Numbered from the stretch's first letter, positions 25,214 through 34,819 are shown. The stretch is 64,000 nt of DNA from Streptococcus sp. S5 (GCF_034134805.1 NZ_CP139419.1:1054001-1118000); one strand, 5' to 3'. The notes: a model not told the origin generated them from the letters alone. Made by a program: numbers and translations.

Positions 25214-26169
25214 TGAGTATTGTAACGATTTTAAGTATTCTTGTTTCCTCTATGATTGTGTATGCGGCGCCGCTGATCTTCACAAGTATCGGAGGAGCAT
25301 ACTCAGAACACGCTGGGGTTGTTAACGTTGGTCTAGAAGGAATCATGGTTATGGGAGCCTTCTCAGGTATTATCTTTAACTTGACTTTTGAACCTGAGTT
25401 AGGAAGTTTGACACCATGGTTGTCCTTGATCGTTGCTGCAGGGATTGGAGTACTCTTCTCCTTGATTCACGCGGTGGCAACCATTCATTTCCGTGCTGAC
25501 CATATCGTCTCAGGTACAGTATTGAACTTGATGGCACCTCCATTGGCAGTCTTCCTTGTTAAAGCGATGTATAACAAGGGACAAACTGATAATATCAAAG
25601 TTGCCTTCGGGAAAACGTCAATTCCAGTCTTATCTAAAATTCCGGTCATTGGGGATATTTTCTTCAACAATGCCAGCATCATCGGCTGGGTTGCGATTCT
25701 CTTTTCATTCTTTGCTTGGTTTATCATGTTCAAGACAAAATTTGGATTGCGTCTTCGTTCAGTTGGGGAACACCCACAAGCAGCAGATACATTGGGAATC
25801 AATGTTTATAAAATGCGCTACTTAGGAGTGATGATCTCAGGTGCCCTAGCTGGTATTGGAGGAGCCATATACGCTCAATCTATTTCCGTTAACTTTGCGG
25901 TGACTACTATTGTTGGTCCTGGGTTCATTGCCCTCGCAGCTATGATTTTCGGGAAATGGAACCCAATCGGGGCCATGCTGGCTAGTCTCTTCTTTGGAGC
26001 TTCGCAAAGTTTGGCTGTTATCGGGAATCAATTGCCTTTGCTTAAAGGTATCCCATCCATCTACTTGCAAATTGCGCCTTACGTCTTGACCATGGTTGTC
26101 TTGGCAGCCTTCTTCGGACAAGCAGTCGCACCAAAAGCAGATGGTGTTAACTACATTAAATCTAAATAA
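25213..26169 (+). CDS. Nucleoside ABC importer permease 2
   Basis: Second permease, 318 residues, about nine spans, pairing with the first as NupC/YufQ-type. Visible family motifs are YSEHAGVVNVGLEGIMVMGA near the N-terminus and GVMISGALAGIGGAIYAQS for the ATPase-contact loop. The start overlaps the preceding stop (TAATG). It is the last gene of the import part of the salvage cluster; the structured repeat at 26176 follows and probably terminates transcription. Confidence 0.94.
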   Translation: MSIVTILSILVSSMIVYAAPLIFTSIGGAYSEHAGVVNVGLEGIMVMGAFSGIIFNLTFEPELGSLTPWLSLIVAAGIGVLFSLIHAVATIHFRADHIVSGTVLNLMAPPLAVFLVKAMYNKGQTDNIKVAFGKTSIPVLSKIPVIGDIFFNNASIIGWVAILFSFFAWFIMFKTKFGLRLRSVGEHPQAADTLGINVYKMRYLGVMISGALAGIGGAIYAQSISVNFAVTTIVGPGFIALAAMIFGKWNPIGAMLASLFFGASQSLAVIGNQLPLLKGIPSIYLQIAPYVLTMVVLAAFFGQAVAPKADGVNYIKSK

Positions 26170-26175
26170 TGCACA

Positions 26176-26359
26176 AAGAGAGGTTGGGACAAAAGTCCTA
26201 GCCTCTCAATTGTTTTTGGATTGTCGAGTAAGACGCAGTGGTTGAGTGGGCTCTACTACGCTGATTTCATCAGCTTTTACAGCCCTACTCAACTGTGCGG
26301 AGGTGGGACGACGAAATCGAATTCTAACGAATTACCGATTTCTGTCCCACGCTCTCTTT
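26176..26359 (+). repeat. Structured interspersed repeat, copy 1 (about 180 bp)
   Basis: Begins with a terminator-like hairpin (GAGAGGTTGGGAC against GTCCTAGCCTCTC), then GTTGAGTGGGCT pairing with AGCCCTACTCAAC around an inner GCTGAT/ATCAGC stem, and ends with GTGGGAC/GTCCCAC arms and a T-run. A nearly identical copy lies inverted at 45227-45409, differing at about five positions and one 2-nt indel by eye. No coding potential seen. Confidence 0.9.
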
Positions 26360-26444
26360 TGCTTTGTAAAGGCCCCTCTTAGTCGCAATTTCTTTAGATT
26401 TAGGGTACAATAAGAATACAACTTTTCATGTATCGGAGGAGCAG

Positions 26445-27047
26445 ATGTTTAAGTGGATAAGACGCCTGATTGGCATGGTGATCGTTTTATTTATTTTATT
26501 AGTGATCCTGTTGGTTCCTGGATCAATTCCTGAAGGGGAGCAGCTGAGAAATGTGCAGGCAGGGAGTTCTTTGATTGAGCTGGCTAAAAATGCAGTTTCA
26601 AACGCTTCTGTGAGCACCGAAGGGCTCTCAACTGAGCTAAGTCTCAATTCTGTGCAATTGAGTCAGGTCGTAAAAGCAAGTGCTGGATCCGCCCTTGACA
26701 ATTCTGACTATCAAAAGATGGCACTAGGAATGGATGGCAATGACCTTCACGTCAAAGTTCCTGTATCATTAGGGCCAGTTGATAGCTATCTAGATTTAAC
26801 CATGACTGGTCAAGTCGAAAACAATGTCATGAATTTGACCGTGACCGGTGCTAAATTAGGGAAAATGCCCATTCCAAAATTCTTGGTTCTCAACTATTTG
26901 AAGGATCAATCCAATCAAAATGGAGGCGGCTTTACAGTGAATGGTGATCAAATCACCCTTGAGATCCCTCAAGCAGGCTATAGTATCTCAAAAGCGAGAG
27001 TGGAAAATGGCAATGCTAAGGTAACTGTTAGTATATCCTTGTTTTAA
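26445..27047 (+). CDS. YpmS-like (DUF2140) membrane-anchored protein
   Basis: Protein of 200 residues with one N-terminal membrane anchor (about 5-27, rich in Val/Leu/Ile) and an extracytoplasmic beta-rich domain that looks duplicated internally (MDGNDLHVKVPVSLG, VNGDQITLEIPQAG). It resembles the YpmS/DUF2140 family, which has no firm function. A possible -10 TACAAT (about 26407) precedes it and the ATG follows GGAGGAGC. cutC starts 21 bp downstream, so these may be co-transcribed. Confidence 0.75.
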   Translation: MFKWIRRLIGMVIVLFILLVILLVPGSIPEGEQLRNVQAGSSLIELAKNAVSNASVSTEGLSTELSLNSVQLSQVVKASAGSALDNSDYQKMALGMDGNDLHVKVPVSLGPVDSYLDLTMTGQVENNVMNLTVTGAKLGKMPIPKFLVLNYLKDQSNQNGGGFTVNGDQITLEIPQAGYSISKARVENGNAKVTVSISLF

Positions 27048-27068
27048 GTCTTTGTAATTGGAGTTGTC

Positions 27069-27704
27069 ATGCTTGTCTTTGAATTTTGTGCAGAGAATTT
27101 AACTTATATTGATAAGGCGATTGCTGCTGGGGCAGGTCGCATTGAACTGTGCGACAACCTGGCAGTAGGCGGGACCACACCGAGTATAGGTGTGGTCAAT
27201 GAAGCAATCAAACTGACAAGAGCGAAGTCTGTGGATCTATGTGTGATCATTCGGCCCCGTGGTGGAGATTTTGTCTACACTGATCTGGAAGTCGAAGCTA
27301 TGCTGACGGATATTCGTGCTGCGAAAGAAATAGGGGTTACTTGTTTTGTTCTGGGTGCGCTGTCGAGCGATCGAAAGTTGGACCAGAAGGTCATGCAGCT
27401 TTTACTAGCAGCCTGTGGAGAGGCAGAGGTGGTCTTTCATATGGCCTTTGATGAGTTAGCTCATACAGATCAGCTAGAAGCGATTGAGTGGCTTTCTGAT
27501 CAGGGTGTGGCCCGCATTTTAACACGAGGTGGAAATCCAGGTGCCACACTCGAGCAACGTTTTGCCCACTATCATCGTTTATTAGCTGCGGCTAAGGGAA
27601 AGATTCAGATCCTGCCAGGTGGGGGTGTGACCCTTGACAATCGTCAGCTCTTTTTGGAGCAATTGGGTGTTTGTCAACTGCATGGCACGCGCATCGTGTT
27701 TTAA
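27069..27704 (+). CDS. cutC: CutC family protein
   Basis: TIM-barrel protein of 211 residues. Family motifs: AGAGRIELCDNLAVGGTTPS near 20-40, VIIRPRGGDFVY near 60-72, FHMAFDEL and ILPGGGV. The name reflects a proposed copper-homeostasis role in E. coli that has been disputed, and some members bind copper; the biochemical activity in streptococci is uncertain. It follows the YpmS-like gene closely and ends at a terminator. Confidence 0.92.
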   Translation: MLVFEFCAENLTYIDKAIAAGAGRIELCDNLAVGGTTPSIGVVNEAIKLTRAKSVDLCVIIRPRGGDFVYTDLEVEAMLTDIRAAKEIGVTCFVLGALSSDRKLDQKVMQLLLAACGEAEVVFHMAFDELAHTDQLEAIEWLSDQGVARILTRGGNPGATLEQRFAHYHRLLAAAKGKIQILPGGGVTLDNRQLFLEQLGVCQLHGTRIVF

Positions 27705-27750
27705 AGAAGAAACGCTCACTGCTTGAAGTAGTTTTGAAGATCCGTTATCA

Positions 27751-27780
27751 AGGTTGGGGACGTTGTTTCCAGCCTCTTCT
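27751..27780 (+). terminator. Terminator after cutC
   Basis: AGGTTGGGGA pairs with TTTCCAGCCT (three G-T pairs), followed by CTTCT. Modest T-tract, so possibly leaky. Confidence 0.6.
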
Positions 27781-27807
27781 AGTGCAAAAATGAATAAGGG
27801 AGAGAAA

Positions 27808-28473
27808 ATGTTTTTAGAGCATTATTTTGACCGATACACCTTTCAGCCAGAAAAGGGATTGGCTTATGGATTTGAAAAGAGTGGGACAGGCTATGAGTAC
27901 CAGTGCCCAGTCTTATCGGACTCTTTTCTCTTAAAGGTCCGTGTCTGCGACCAGAAGATATCTTTTCAGGTCTATGATCAGGATACAGGGGACGAGTATA
28001 TCCAGATCCATCAGGAACAGCTACAAGGAAATTTCGTTGGCCAAGTCAGAGAAGCTTGTCAGGAAAGTCTTGCAAGGATTCGCCAAGCTTGTTTTGAGGT
28101 AGAGAAATTTCTCTATCCTCAAGCCAAGCGTCTCATGGCCTATATCTCTCTGTACTATCAGGGAACGATTGAGTATTTGTGGGAGAGATCTCCAGAATCT
28201 GGTGCCATTCGCCACCGAGACACCCTCAAGTGGTATGGTGTCTTTATGACCATTGATTGGAAAAAACTAGATGCTGGCAAGTCTGGGAAAATAGAAGTTT
28301 TGAATGTTAAGTCTGATCAAGTAGCCCGTTTCATCCAGCAGAAGGGGATTTATCCAGCTTTTCATATGAATAAAAAATATTGGGTGAGTATCCCCTTAGA
28401 TGGAACAATTGCTGATGAGGAGTTGTTTGCTCTAGTGGATAGTAGTTGGCAACTCACAAAAAAGGGGAAATAA
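27808..28473 (+). CDS. MmcQ/YjbR-family protein with N-terminal extension
   Basis: Soluble protein of 221 residues. The C-terminal 85 residues (VFMTIDWKKLDAGKSGKIEV, then FHMNKKYWVSIPLDGT) match the YjbR/MmcQ domain, a cyclic-nucleotide-like or DNA-binding fold of unclear function; the N-terminal half is an extra domain often found with it. ATG 27808 is preferred over earlier in-frame ATGs because GGGAGAG lies just before it. Two bases separate it from the first ABC exporter subunit, suggesting shared regulation. Confidence 0.8.
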   Translation: MFLEHYFDRYTFQPEKGLAYGFEKSGTGYEYQCPVLSDSFLLKVRVCDQKISFQVYDQDTGDEYIQIHQEQLQGNFVGQVREACQESLARIRQACFEVEKFLYPQAKRLMAYISLYYQGTIEYLWERSPESGAIRHRDTLKWYGVFMTIDWKKLDAGKSGKIEVLNVKSDQVARFIQQKGIYPAFHMNKKYWVSIPLDGTIADEELFALVDSSWQLTKKGK

Positions 28474-28474
28474 G

Positions 28475-30229
28475 ATGAATCTGTTGAGGAAATTATCTTG
28501 GTTTTTTAATTTAGAGAAGAAGCGATACTTGATCGGGATAGGGGCCTTGATCTTGGTTAGCTTTTTAAATCTCATTCCTCCAAGAATCATGGGCCTTGTG
28601 ATCGATTTGATCGATAAAAGAAAGCTGACACTGGGGCAGTTAGTTATGGATATTGCCCTTTTGGTCCTCGCAGCTCTAGCCATGTATGGCCTTCGTTTTG
28701 TCTGGAGACGCTATATTTTTGGAACGGCTAATAAGTTGGCTCGAATCTTGCGTTACCGTTTGTTTCAGCAATTTACGCTCATGTCTCCGTCTTTTTATCA
28801 GCGTTATCGGACAGGGAATCTCATGGCCCATGCTACTAATGATATCAATGCGGTAACCATGTTTGCTGGTGGCGGCGTTATGTCTGCAGTGGATGCTTCC
28901 GTGACGGCCTTGGTGACTCTAGTCAGCATGTTTTTCATGATTGATTGGCGCTTAACCCTCTTGGCTATTTTGCCCCTACCGGTTATGGTGGTAGTGACTT
29001 CCGCCATTGGACGCAAAAATCACAAAGCCTTCAAAGAGGCCCAAGAAGGATTTTCAGAGCTGAACAACTTTGTTCAGGAATCAGTATCAGGAGTCAAGGT
29101 GACCAAATCCTTTGGCTTTCAGGCAGATGAGATTCAAGCTTTTGAAAAAACCAATCAAATGGTCTTTCGAAAAAATATGACTTCCGCCGGTTACAATGCT
29201 TTGTTTGATCCGACCACTCTTCTTTTTGTAGGTCTCTCCTATGTTTTGACGCTCTACTTCGGGGGGCTATTTGTTCAGGAAGGGAGCCTGACGGTTGGAC
29301 AAATTGTAACCTTTATTACCTATCTCAATATGCTCGTCTGGCCCCTTCAAGCCATGGGCTTCTTGTTTAATATTAGTCAGCGGGCTAGCGTCTCCTATGA
29401 TCGGATTGAGACACTTTTAGCAGAAACACCGGATATCCAAGATCCGAGTCAACCAGTCAGAGAAATCCAAAACGGCGATCTGGAATATGACATTGAAGAA
29501 TTCGCCTATGAGAAAGAGCCTGTCCTTGAAAAGGTTGCCTTTCATTTAGAAAAAGGGCAAACCCTTGGAATTGTAGGACCAACTGGATCTGGAAAGACCA
29601 CCTTGTTGCGTCTCTTGCTTAGAGAGCATGACTTGGAGCAGGGAGATATCTTTCTAAATGGAATCTCCATCAAAGATTATCGTTTGCAAGATCTGCGTAG
29701 TTTGATTGGCTATGTTCCTCAAGATCAGATTCTCTTTGCTATGACTATTCGCGAGAATGTAGCTTTTTCGGATCCGCAGATTAAGGAAGAAGAGTTGATA
29801 AAAGCGCTAAGAACCTGTGGGGTCTATGAGGATGTCTTGGCTATGCCAGACCAGATGGAGACTGTGCTTGGAGAGAGAGGGGTCTCTCTTTCTGGCGGGC
29901 AAAAGCAACGGATTGCCATGAGTCGTGCTTTGGTCATGAATCCTGAGATCTTGCTTCTGGATGATTCCCTCTCTGCAGTAGATGCGAAGACGGAGCACCA
30001 GATCATCGAAAATATGAAGCAGGAACGCAAGGGGAAAACAACCATGATCACAGCCCATCGCTTATCCGCTATCGTTCATGCGGATTTGATTCTGGTAATG
30101 GAGAATGGTCAAATCAAGGAGCGTGGAAATCACGAGGAATTAATGGCTCAAAAAGGTTGGTACTATGAAACCTACCAAGCCCAACAATTATCAGAAGAAA
30201 TGGAGGGAAAGCTGAATGAAAACATCTGA
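28475..30229 (+). CDS. Heterodimeric ABC exporter subunit A (degenerate site)
   Basis: Half-transporter of 584 residues: six membrane spans (1-310) then an ATPase domain. Walker A GPTGSGKTT starts at 368, signature is LSGGQKQR and Walker B ends ILLLDDSL, with Asp instead of the catalytic Glu. That change marks one non-canonical ATP site, as in LmrC/PatA-type heterodimers. The partner is the next gene. Probable multidrug or peptide export; substrate unknown. Confidence 0.92.
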   Translation: MNLLRKLSWFFNLEKKRYLIGIGALILVSFLNLIPPRIMGLVIDLIDKRKLTLGQLVMDIALLVLAALAMYGLRFVWRRYIFGTANKLARILRYRLFQQFTLMSPSFYQRYRTGNLMAHATNDINAVTMFAGGGVMSAVDASVTALVTLVSMFFMIDWRLTLLAILPLPVMVVVTSAIGRKNHKAFKEAQEGFSELNNFVQESVSGVKVTKSFGFQADEIQAFEKTNQMVFRKNMTSAGYNALFDPTTLLFVGLSYVLTLYFGGLFVQEGSLTVGQIVTFITYLNMLVWPLQAMGFLFNISQRASVSYDRIETLLAETPDIQDPSQPVREIQNGDLEYDIEEFAYEKEPVLEKVAFHLEKGQTLGIVGPTGSGKTTLLRLLLREHDLEQGDIFLNGISIKDYRLQDLRSLIGYVPQDQILFAMTIRENVAFSDPQIKEEELIKALRTCGVYEDVLAMPDQMETVLGERGVSLSGGQKQRIAMSRALVMNPEILLLDDSLSAVDAKTEHQIIENMKQERKGKTTMITAHRLSAIVHADLILVMENGQIKERGNHEELMAQKGWYYETYQAQQLSEEMEGKLNENI

Positions 30230-31970
30230 AGCTCGTGTGATGAAGCGGCTCTTGGCTTATATGTGGCGCTATAAATGGCTCACGGCTTTGGCCTTAGTCT
30301 TTACCCTTTTGACCAGCCTTTTATTGACAGCGATCCCTCTAGCGGCACGCTGGTATATTGACCACCTAGTGGATCCAAAAGAAGCAGGTTCACCGGTCAT
30401 GACAGCTTTTCAGTTTCTCATTCTTTACTATGGGTTATTCATTGGGCGCGTGCTGGTGACCTACCTGAGCCAATTAACCTTTGCGCGTGTATCCAATTCC
30501 ATCGTAAGAGATATCCGACTAGATATTTTCCAAAATCTGCAAAGGCTGGGCCTGTCCTTTTATGACCAGACAGCAGCAGGTTCGATTGTCTCCCGTGTGA
30601 CCAATGATACACAGGCCGTCGCAGATATGTTCTCCACTGTCTTTTCAAGTCTGGTTTCATCCTTTTTACTTTTTGTAGTGACCCTAGTGACCATGTTTAG
30701 CCTGGATTGGCATTTAACTATTTGGATTCTGCCTTTTCTTCCCATCATTTGGTTTTCCATTCGACTCTATCGCAAGTTATCCAACAGCCTGGTCAAAATG
30801 ACGCGTCAGAAATTATCAGATATCAATGTGAAATTATCTGAATCCATCGAAGGCATGCGAATCGTGCAGGCCTTTCGCCAAGAAAAGCGTTTGACCGATG
30901 AGTTTGAACGGATTAATGGGGAACATTTGGACTATGCCAACCGTTCTGTCGATGTCAATTCCCTCTTTTTGAGACCAGCTATGACACTTTTACAGGTCCT
31001 AGCCTATGCGGTCATTCTGACCTTTTTCGGCCTAAATTGGCAGTCTTCTGGTTTTACAGCAGGTCTTATTTATGCCTTTATCCAGTACGTTAGCCAGCTT
31101 TTCCAACCTTTGATTGATGTTACCCAAAATTTTGCAACCTTGCAAACCTCTACCATCTCTGCAGGGCGTGTCTTTGAGATGATGGATCGATCTGACTATG
31201 AGCCCAAGCAAGCGGATAGTCTGAAAGAAATTGAGTGGGGAGATATACGCTTTGATCATGTATCATTTTCTTACGATGGCAAACGAGTTGTCCTAAAAGA
31301 TATCTCCTTTGAGGTTAAAAGCGGACAAACCATCGCCTTTGTCGGTCATACTGGTTCTGGTAAATCTTCCATTATCAATCTCTTTATGCGATTTTATGAG
31401 TTTGATCGCGGACGGATCTTGATTGATGGAAAGGATATCAAGGCCTACAGTCAGGAAGCCTTGCGCAAGTCTATCGGTCTAGTGCTGCAGGAACCTTTTC
31501 TCTATCATGGAACCATTGCTTCCAATATCCGGATGTACCATGAGGAACTGACAGAGGCTGAAATCCAACAAGCCGCCGAATTTGTGGATGTGGACGAATT
31601 TATCGAGAGTCTACCTGGTGGCTATAATCATCCGGTAACCGAGCGGGGTTCTACCCTATCGACTGGTCAGCGACAGCTTCTGGCTTTTGCTCGAACCATT
31701 GCTGCTCAACCTAAGATTCTCATTTTGGATGAGGCCACGGCTAATATTGACCAAGAGACAGAAGAAATGATCCAAAACTCTCTGAAGAAGATGCGCCAAG
31801 GGCGGACAACCATTGCTATTGCCCATCGTCTTTCTACTATCCAAGATGCCGATTGCATCTATGTTCTCGATAAGGGAAAAATCATCGAATCAGGCAACCA
31901 CGATCAGCTCATTACTCTAGGAGGAACGTATAAGAAAATGTATGACCTCCAGGCCGGTATGATGAAATAA
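30216..31970 (+). CDS. Heterodimeric ABC exporter subunit B (catalytic site)
   Basis: Partner half-transporter, 584 residues, with the same membrane-ATPase layout. Walker A GHTGSGKSS, signature LSTGQRQL and Walker B ILILDEATANID with the catalytic glutamate. The signature has Thr for the second Gly residue position, as is common in the partner of a degenerate subunit. ATG 30216 follows GGAGGGAAAGCTGA and overlaps the first subunit by 14 bp, giving coupled 1:1 synthesis. Similar to LmrD-type exporters. Confidence 0.92.
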   Translation: MKTSEARVMKRLLAYMWRYKWLTALALVFTLLTSLLLTAIPLAARWYIDHLVDPKEAGSPVMTAFQFLILYYGLFIGRVLVTYLSQLTFARVSNSIVRDIRLDIFQNLQRLGLSFYDQTAAGSIVSRVTNDTQAVADMFSTVFSSLVSSFLLFVVTLVTMFSLDWHLTIWILPFLPIIWFSIRLYRKLSNSLVKMTRQKLSDINVKLSESIEGMRIVQAFRQEKRLTDEFERINGEHLDYANRSVDVNSLFLRPAMTLLQVLAYAVILTFFGLNWQSSGFTAGLIYAFIQYVSQLFQPLIDVTQNFATLQTSTISAGRVFEMMDRSDYEPKQADSLKEIEWGDIRFDHVSFSYDGKRVVLKDISFEVKSGQTIAFVGHTGSGKSSIINLFMRFYEFDRGRILIDGKDIKAYSQEALRKSIGLVLQEPFLYHGTIASNIRMYHEELTEAEIQQAAEFVDVDEFIESLPGGYNHPVTERGSTLSTGQRQLLAFARTIAAQPKILILDEATANIDQETEEMIQNSLKKMRQGRTTIAIAHRLSTIQDADCIYVLDKGKIIESGNHDQLITLGGTYKKMYDLQAGMMK

Positions 31971-31975
31971 GGACA

Positions 31976-32012
31976 AACAAGGTCTAAATGCAAATTTAAC
32001 CTTGTTTTTCTT
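31976..32012 (+). terminator. Terminator after first ABC exporter pair
   Basis: AACAAGGT pairs with ACCTTGTT around a 15-nt loop, followed by TTTC. Confidence 0.75.
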
Positions 32013-32062
32013 GCTTGAAAGCTGTAAAATAAAGAAAAGAACAGAAAAAGGAAGCAACAATC

Positions 32063-32311
32063 ATGTCAAACGATCTCATCCTAATGGGAGTTGTTATTGT
32101 CTTATTTGGACTTTATTTCACCCTTCAAGTAGAGCTTACTAAAGTTAGAAATCAATTCACCCACTATCTTCTAAAACCAGGTAGCATCTCCAAGGAACAA
32201 AGAGAGAAGTACCTCAAAGAACCAGAGATGGAAGCGATTCGCTTAATTCGCATCGACTATCGGATTGGCCTTCAAAATGCCAAACTTGTCTATGAGCACT
32301 TAAAGAAATAA
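32063..32311 (+). CDS. Small membrane-anchored hypothetical protein
   Basis: Encodes 82 residues: one N-terminal span (about 5-25, LILMGVVIVLFGLYFTL) and a charged cytoplasmic tail with two predicted helices. I do not recognise a family. RBS AAAAGGAAG precedes ATG and a TAAAAT (32025-32030) may be its -10. It is a stand-alone gene between two terminators, convergent with the MocR regulator. Confidence 0.7.
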   Translation: MSNDLILMGVVIVLFGLYFTLQVELTKVRNQFTHYLLKPGSISKEQREKYLKEPEMEAIRLIRIDYRIGLQNAKLVYEHLKK

Positions 32312-32315
32312 GAAG

Positions 32316-32340
32316 ACCCTCGTATAGTCTATACGAGGGT
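32316..32340. terminator. Bidirectional terminator, overlaps MocR stop
   Basis: ACCCTCGTATA pairs perfectly with TATACGAGGGT around GTC. The last codons of the minus-strand MocR gene lie inside the stem. Confidence 0.85.
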
Positions 32341-33618
32341 TTCACTTTCAAAAAAAGGCGTCAGCTTTGGTAAAACTTTGGCAACATCTGCTGATTGGAT
32401 TTTTGCTAGTTGATAGGGACAAGGAGTGATGTAGGCTGCTTCAAAAAAATCAATAGAGAGTCCACTGTGTTTTAAGGCAGCAAGAGATTTGACCTGATGA
32501 AGATCTACTAGGACCCCATCGTGGGTCAGGGTCAGATGAGGTAGAAGAGAAGACTGATCCATTAAAGTCTTCAGACTTTCTTCTTCCTCTTTTTTTCTGG
32601 CGAGGAGTCGCTTTTTATTGGTCAGATACATACCATTATCGATATAGAGGCTCAAAGCCTTTTGCATAATAAGGTTGCTATCATAGTCCAGAATTGTCTT
32701 ATAGGTCAAGACAGGTTTAAGAAGGGCTTGGGGAAGGATCATGGAAGTAATGCGAAGAGCAGAAAAGAGATTGGTCGAAAAAGACTTGATATAGATAACT
32801 CGATTATTGCGATCTAGATAATGAAAAGAAGGAGCATTGCGGCCATCGAGATCTCCCAAATAATCGTCCTCGACAAGGTAGACATCATATTGGTCAGCTA
32901 GTTGCAAGATCGCTTCTTTCTGCTTGGACGAATAGCTATGACCAAGCGGATAGTGAAAACGAGGGATTGTGTAGAAGAATTTGATATGACCACTTTTGAA
33001 AATCTCTTCAAGTTTCTCGAGATCAATCCCCGTTAAATTACGTTGAATGGTACGGTAGGCAAGTTGCTGCGAATCTAAGAGTTGGTTCATCCGATGATAA
33101 GTCGGTTGCTCGATCAAGATTTGAGACTTTTTATTGGGAAAGTCAATCTGGCTGAGGATATTAAGCGCCTGCTGAGTACCAGCAGTCAAAACAATCTGAT
33201 CTGCAGTCGTATAAATACCTTCTTCCTTCAATAAGCCTTGAATGGATTGGCGTACTTCGAGTAAGCCTGATTGGTCCGAAAAGTTATTAAAGAGATAATT
33301 CTCCCGTCCAATCAAGGTTTCGTTGATACAGGTTCGGAAGTCCTCAAAAGCCTGGTTGCGGTCTTTCTCTAATTTTAGTGGAAGATCCTCATGTCGATTA
33401 GGTTCTTGCTCCAAAACATAGTAGCCACTTTGAGGCTTAGCATAGAGGAAGTGCTGGTAAGTCAAGTCCAGCAAGGCTCGTTGCACCGTGTCCTTACTAC
33501 AAGAAAATAGACTGGCTAACTGACGAACAGAAGGAATTTTCTGTCCGGTTTCGAGCTGGCCTTGTTGAATAGCTTTTTTTAAGAAATCGATAATTTGTTG
33601 GTATTTGCTCGTCTTCAT
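32329..33618 (-). CDS. MocR-type regulator (GntR HTH plus aminotransferase domain)
   Basis: Protein of 429 residues. An N-terminal winged helix of GntR type (KIPSVRQLASLFSCSKDTVQRALLD) is followed by a fold-I aminotransferase-like domain with a PLP-lysine region (RVIYIKSFSTNLFSALRI; K the likely Schiff base). Such regulators sense PLP, amines or amino acids. No target operon is obvious next to it. ATG 33618 is chosen over ATG 33633, which lacks a Shine-Dalgarno; the -10 TACAAT (33652-33647, minus) is just upstream. Its stop lies in a terminator stem. Confidence 0.88.
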   Translation of the reverse strand: MKTSKYQQIIDFLKKAIQQGQLETGQKIPSVRQLASLFSCSKDTVQRALLDLTYQHFLYAKPQSGYYVLEQEPNRHEDLPLKLEKDRNQAFEDFRTCINETLIGRENYLFNNFSDQSGLLEVRQSIQGLLKEEGIYTTADQIVLTAGTQQALNILSQIDFPNKKSQILIEQPTYHRMNQLLDSQQLAYRTIQRNLTGIDLEKLEEIFKSGHIKFFYTIPRFHYPLGHSYSSKQKEAILQLADQYDVYLVEDDYLGDLDGRNAPSFHYLDRNNRVIYIKSFSTNLFSALRITSMILPQALLKPVLTYKTILDYDSNLIMQKALSLYIDNGMYLTNKKRLLARKKEEEESLKTLMDQSSLLPHLTLTHDGVLVDLHQVKSLAALKHSGLSIDFFEAAYITPCPYQLAKIQSADVAKVLPKLTPFFESETLV

Positions 33619-33696
33619 CCTGACTGTCCCCATACAGTTTTTTTCTATTGTACAGAAAAAATCACAAAAAAACCACTCCGAAGAGTGGCGGCAGTA

Positions 33697-34344
33697 TTAC
33701 ATAAAGTAAACAATGGCTAAATACTGAAGGGCAGAAGCGGCAAGGATGAAAAGGTGCCAAATCATATGGAAATATGGTTTTTTCTTGGCATAAAAGCCAG
33801 CTCCAACCGTGTAGCACAGACCGCCCATGAGCATGAGACCCCAGAAGATCGGATTGGTTTGGCTTACGATTTGGGGAATAATAAAGATAACCAACCAGCC
33901 CATGATCAAGTAAAGAGCGAGACTGAACTTTTCATTGACTTTTTTGGCAAAGATTTTGTAGAGAATACCAAAGATGGTGGTCCCCCATTGGATCAAGATA
34001 ATGCTGTAGCCCATCCAGTTGTTCATCAAGGTGAGGACAACTGGTGTGTAACTACCTGCGATCGCAATGTAGATCATGGAATGGTCGATAATGCGAAGTA
34101 CATACTTTTGAGGTGAATCGTAAGACATGGCATGGTAGACGGTCGAAGACAGAAACATCAAAAAGAGACTAATAACAAAGATAGAAGTCCCAAAGGCGCT
34201 AAGCAGACCGTGTTGTTCAAAGCTATAGACTGCAGAGATCGGAAGCAAGATCAGCATGAGGAGGGCGCCAACAGCATGGGTTACGCTATTGGCGATCTCT
34301 TCTCCAAAGGATAATTTTTTACTTAGTTTCATGGTGTAATTCAT
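33697..34344 (-). CDS. Hemolysin III family (PAQR) membrane protein
   Basis: Seven-span membrane protein of 215 residues, YqfA/HlyIII family. Conserved motifs include GEEIANSVTHAVGA near 14-27, STVYHAMSYD, RIIDHSMIYIAIAGSYTP and PYFHMIWHLFILAAS near the C-terminus; the histidines form the metal site of PAQR proteins. The haemolysin name comes from Bacillus cereus; a role in membrane homeostasis is more likely. ATG 34344 follows GGAGGAAGAAACTG and overlaps the DUF1836 gene by 26 bp, so the two are coupled. Confidence 0.92.
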   Translation of the reverse strand: MNYTMKLSKKLSFGEEIANSVTHAVGALLMLILLPISAVYSFEQHGLLSAFGTSIFVISLFLMFLSSTVYHAMSYDSPQKYVLRIIDHSMIYIAIAGSYTPVVLTLMNNWMGYSIILIQWGTTIFGILYKIFAKKVNEKFSLALYLIMGWLVIFIIPQIVSQTNPIFWGLMLMGGLCYTVGAGFYAKKKPYFHMIWHLFILAASALQYLAIVYFM

Positions 34345-34819
34345 CAGTTTCTTCCTCCGTTTTTACTGGTTGAATATAAGTCAGGGTTTCAAGATAAAGT
34401 TGAACCGTCTGACAGGCAGAGCGAATGATAGGAGCGATCGGCTCTTTTTGATCATTTAGATAAGCAACAAAGCTATTATAGAGAAGATCAGAGCTTGCCT
34501 GGTCCTGCAAGAAATTTAAGGTAGAAGCGATCTCCTGAATAGAAAAGACCGTTTTTAAGGTTGTAATAGCGATCAAGCGAGCCACCTGTCTACGCTGGTA
34601 TTTCTTCTTATCTGGTTTTTCGACATAGCCATGTTTTACGTAATTGTTGATCATGGCAGCCGTCAAGCCCTTGTCTGAAGAAGAGAGAACAGGTGCACAG
34701 GTTTTATTGACATAAAGTAGGACCTGATCAAGATAGAGGTCTAGCTCAGGCAGTTGCTCCCACGTTGGATAGGAAAAAGTGGCCACGAAATCTTCACCTT
34801 TCTTTAATCTAGTTTTCAT
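34319..34819 (-). CDS. DUF1836 protein with MerR-like helix-turn-helix
   Basis: Soluble protein of 166 residues matching DUF1836. The segment KGLTAAMINNYVKHGYVEKPDKKKYQRRQVARLIAI is a MerR-like winged helix: a DNA-binding helix, a two-residue wing and a dimerisation helix. It is a putative transcription factor or adaptor of unknown target. It precedes hemolysin III in the same direction with overlapping frames and diverges from yaaA. Confidence 0.85.
   Translation of the reverse strand: MKTRLKKGEDFVATFSYPTWEQLPELDLYLDQVLLYVNKTCAPVLSSSDKGLTAAMINNYVKHGYVEKPDKKKYQRRQVARLIAITTLKTVFSIQEIASTLNFLQDQASSDLLYNSFVAYLNDQKEPIAPIIRSACQTVQLYLETLTYIQPVKTEEETDELHHETK

Noticed and set aside
26221..26345. Repeat element as a coding or transposase fragment
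   Set aside because: Stops in all frames over the structured part and no inverted-repeat-plus-transposase layout.
29807..30058. Minus-strand frames inside the ABC exporter genes
   Set aside because: Overlap conserved ATPase motifs on the other strand; no start signals.
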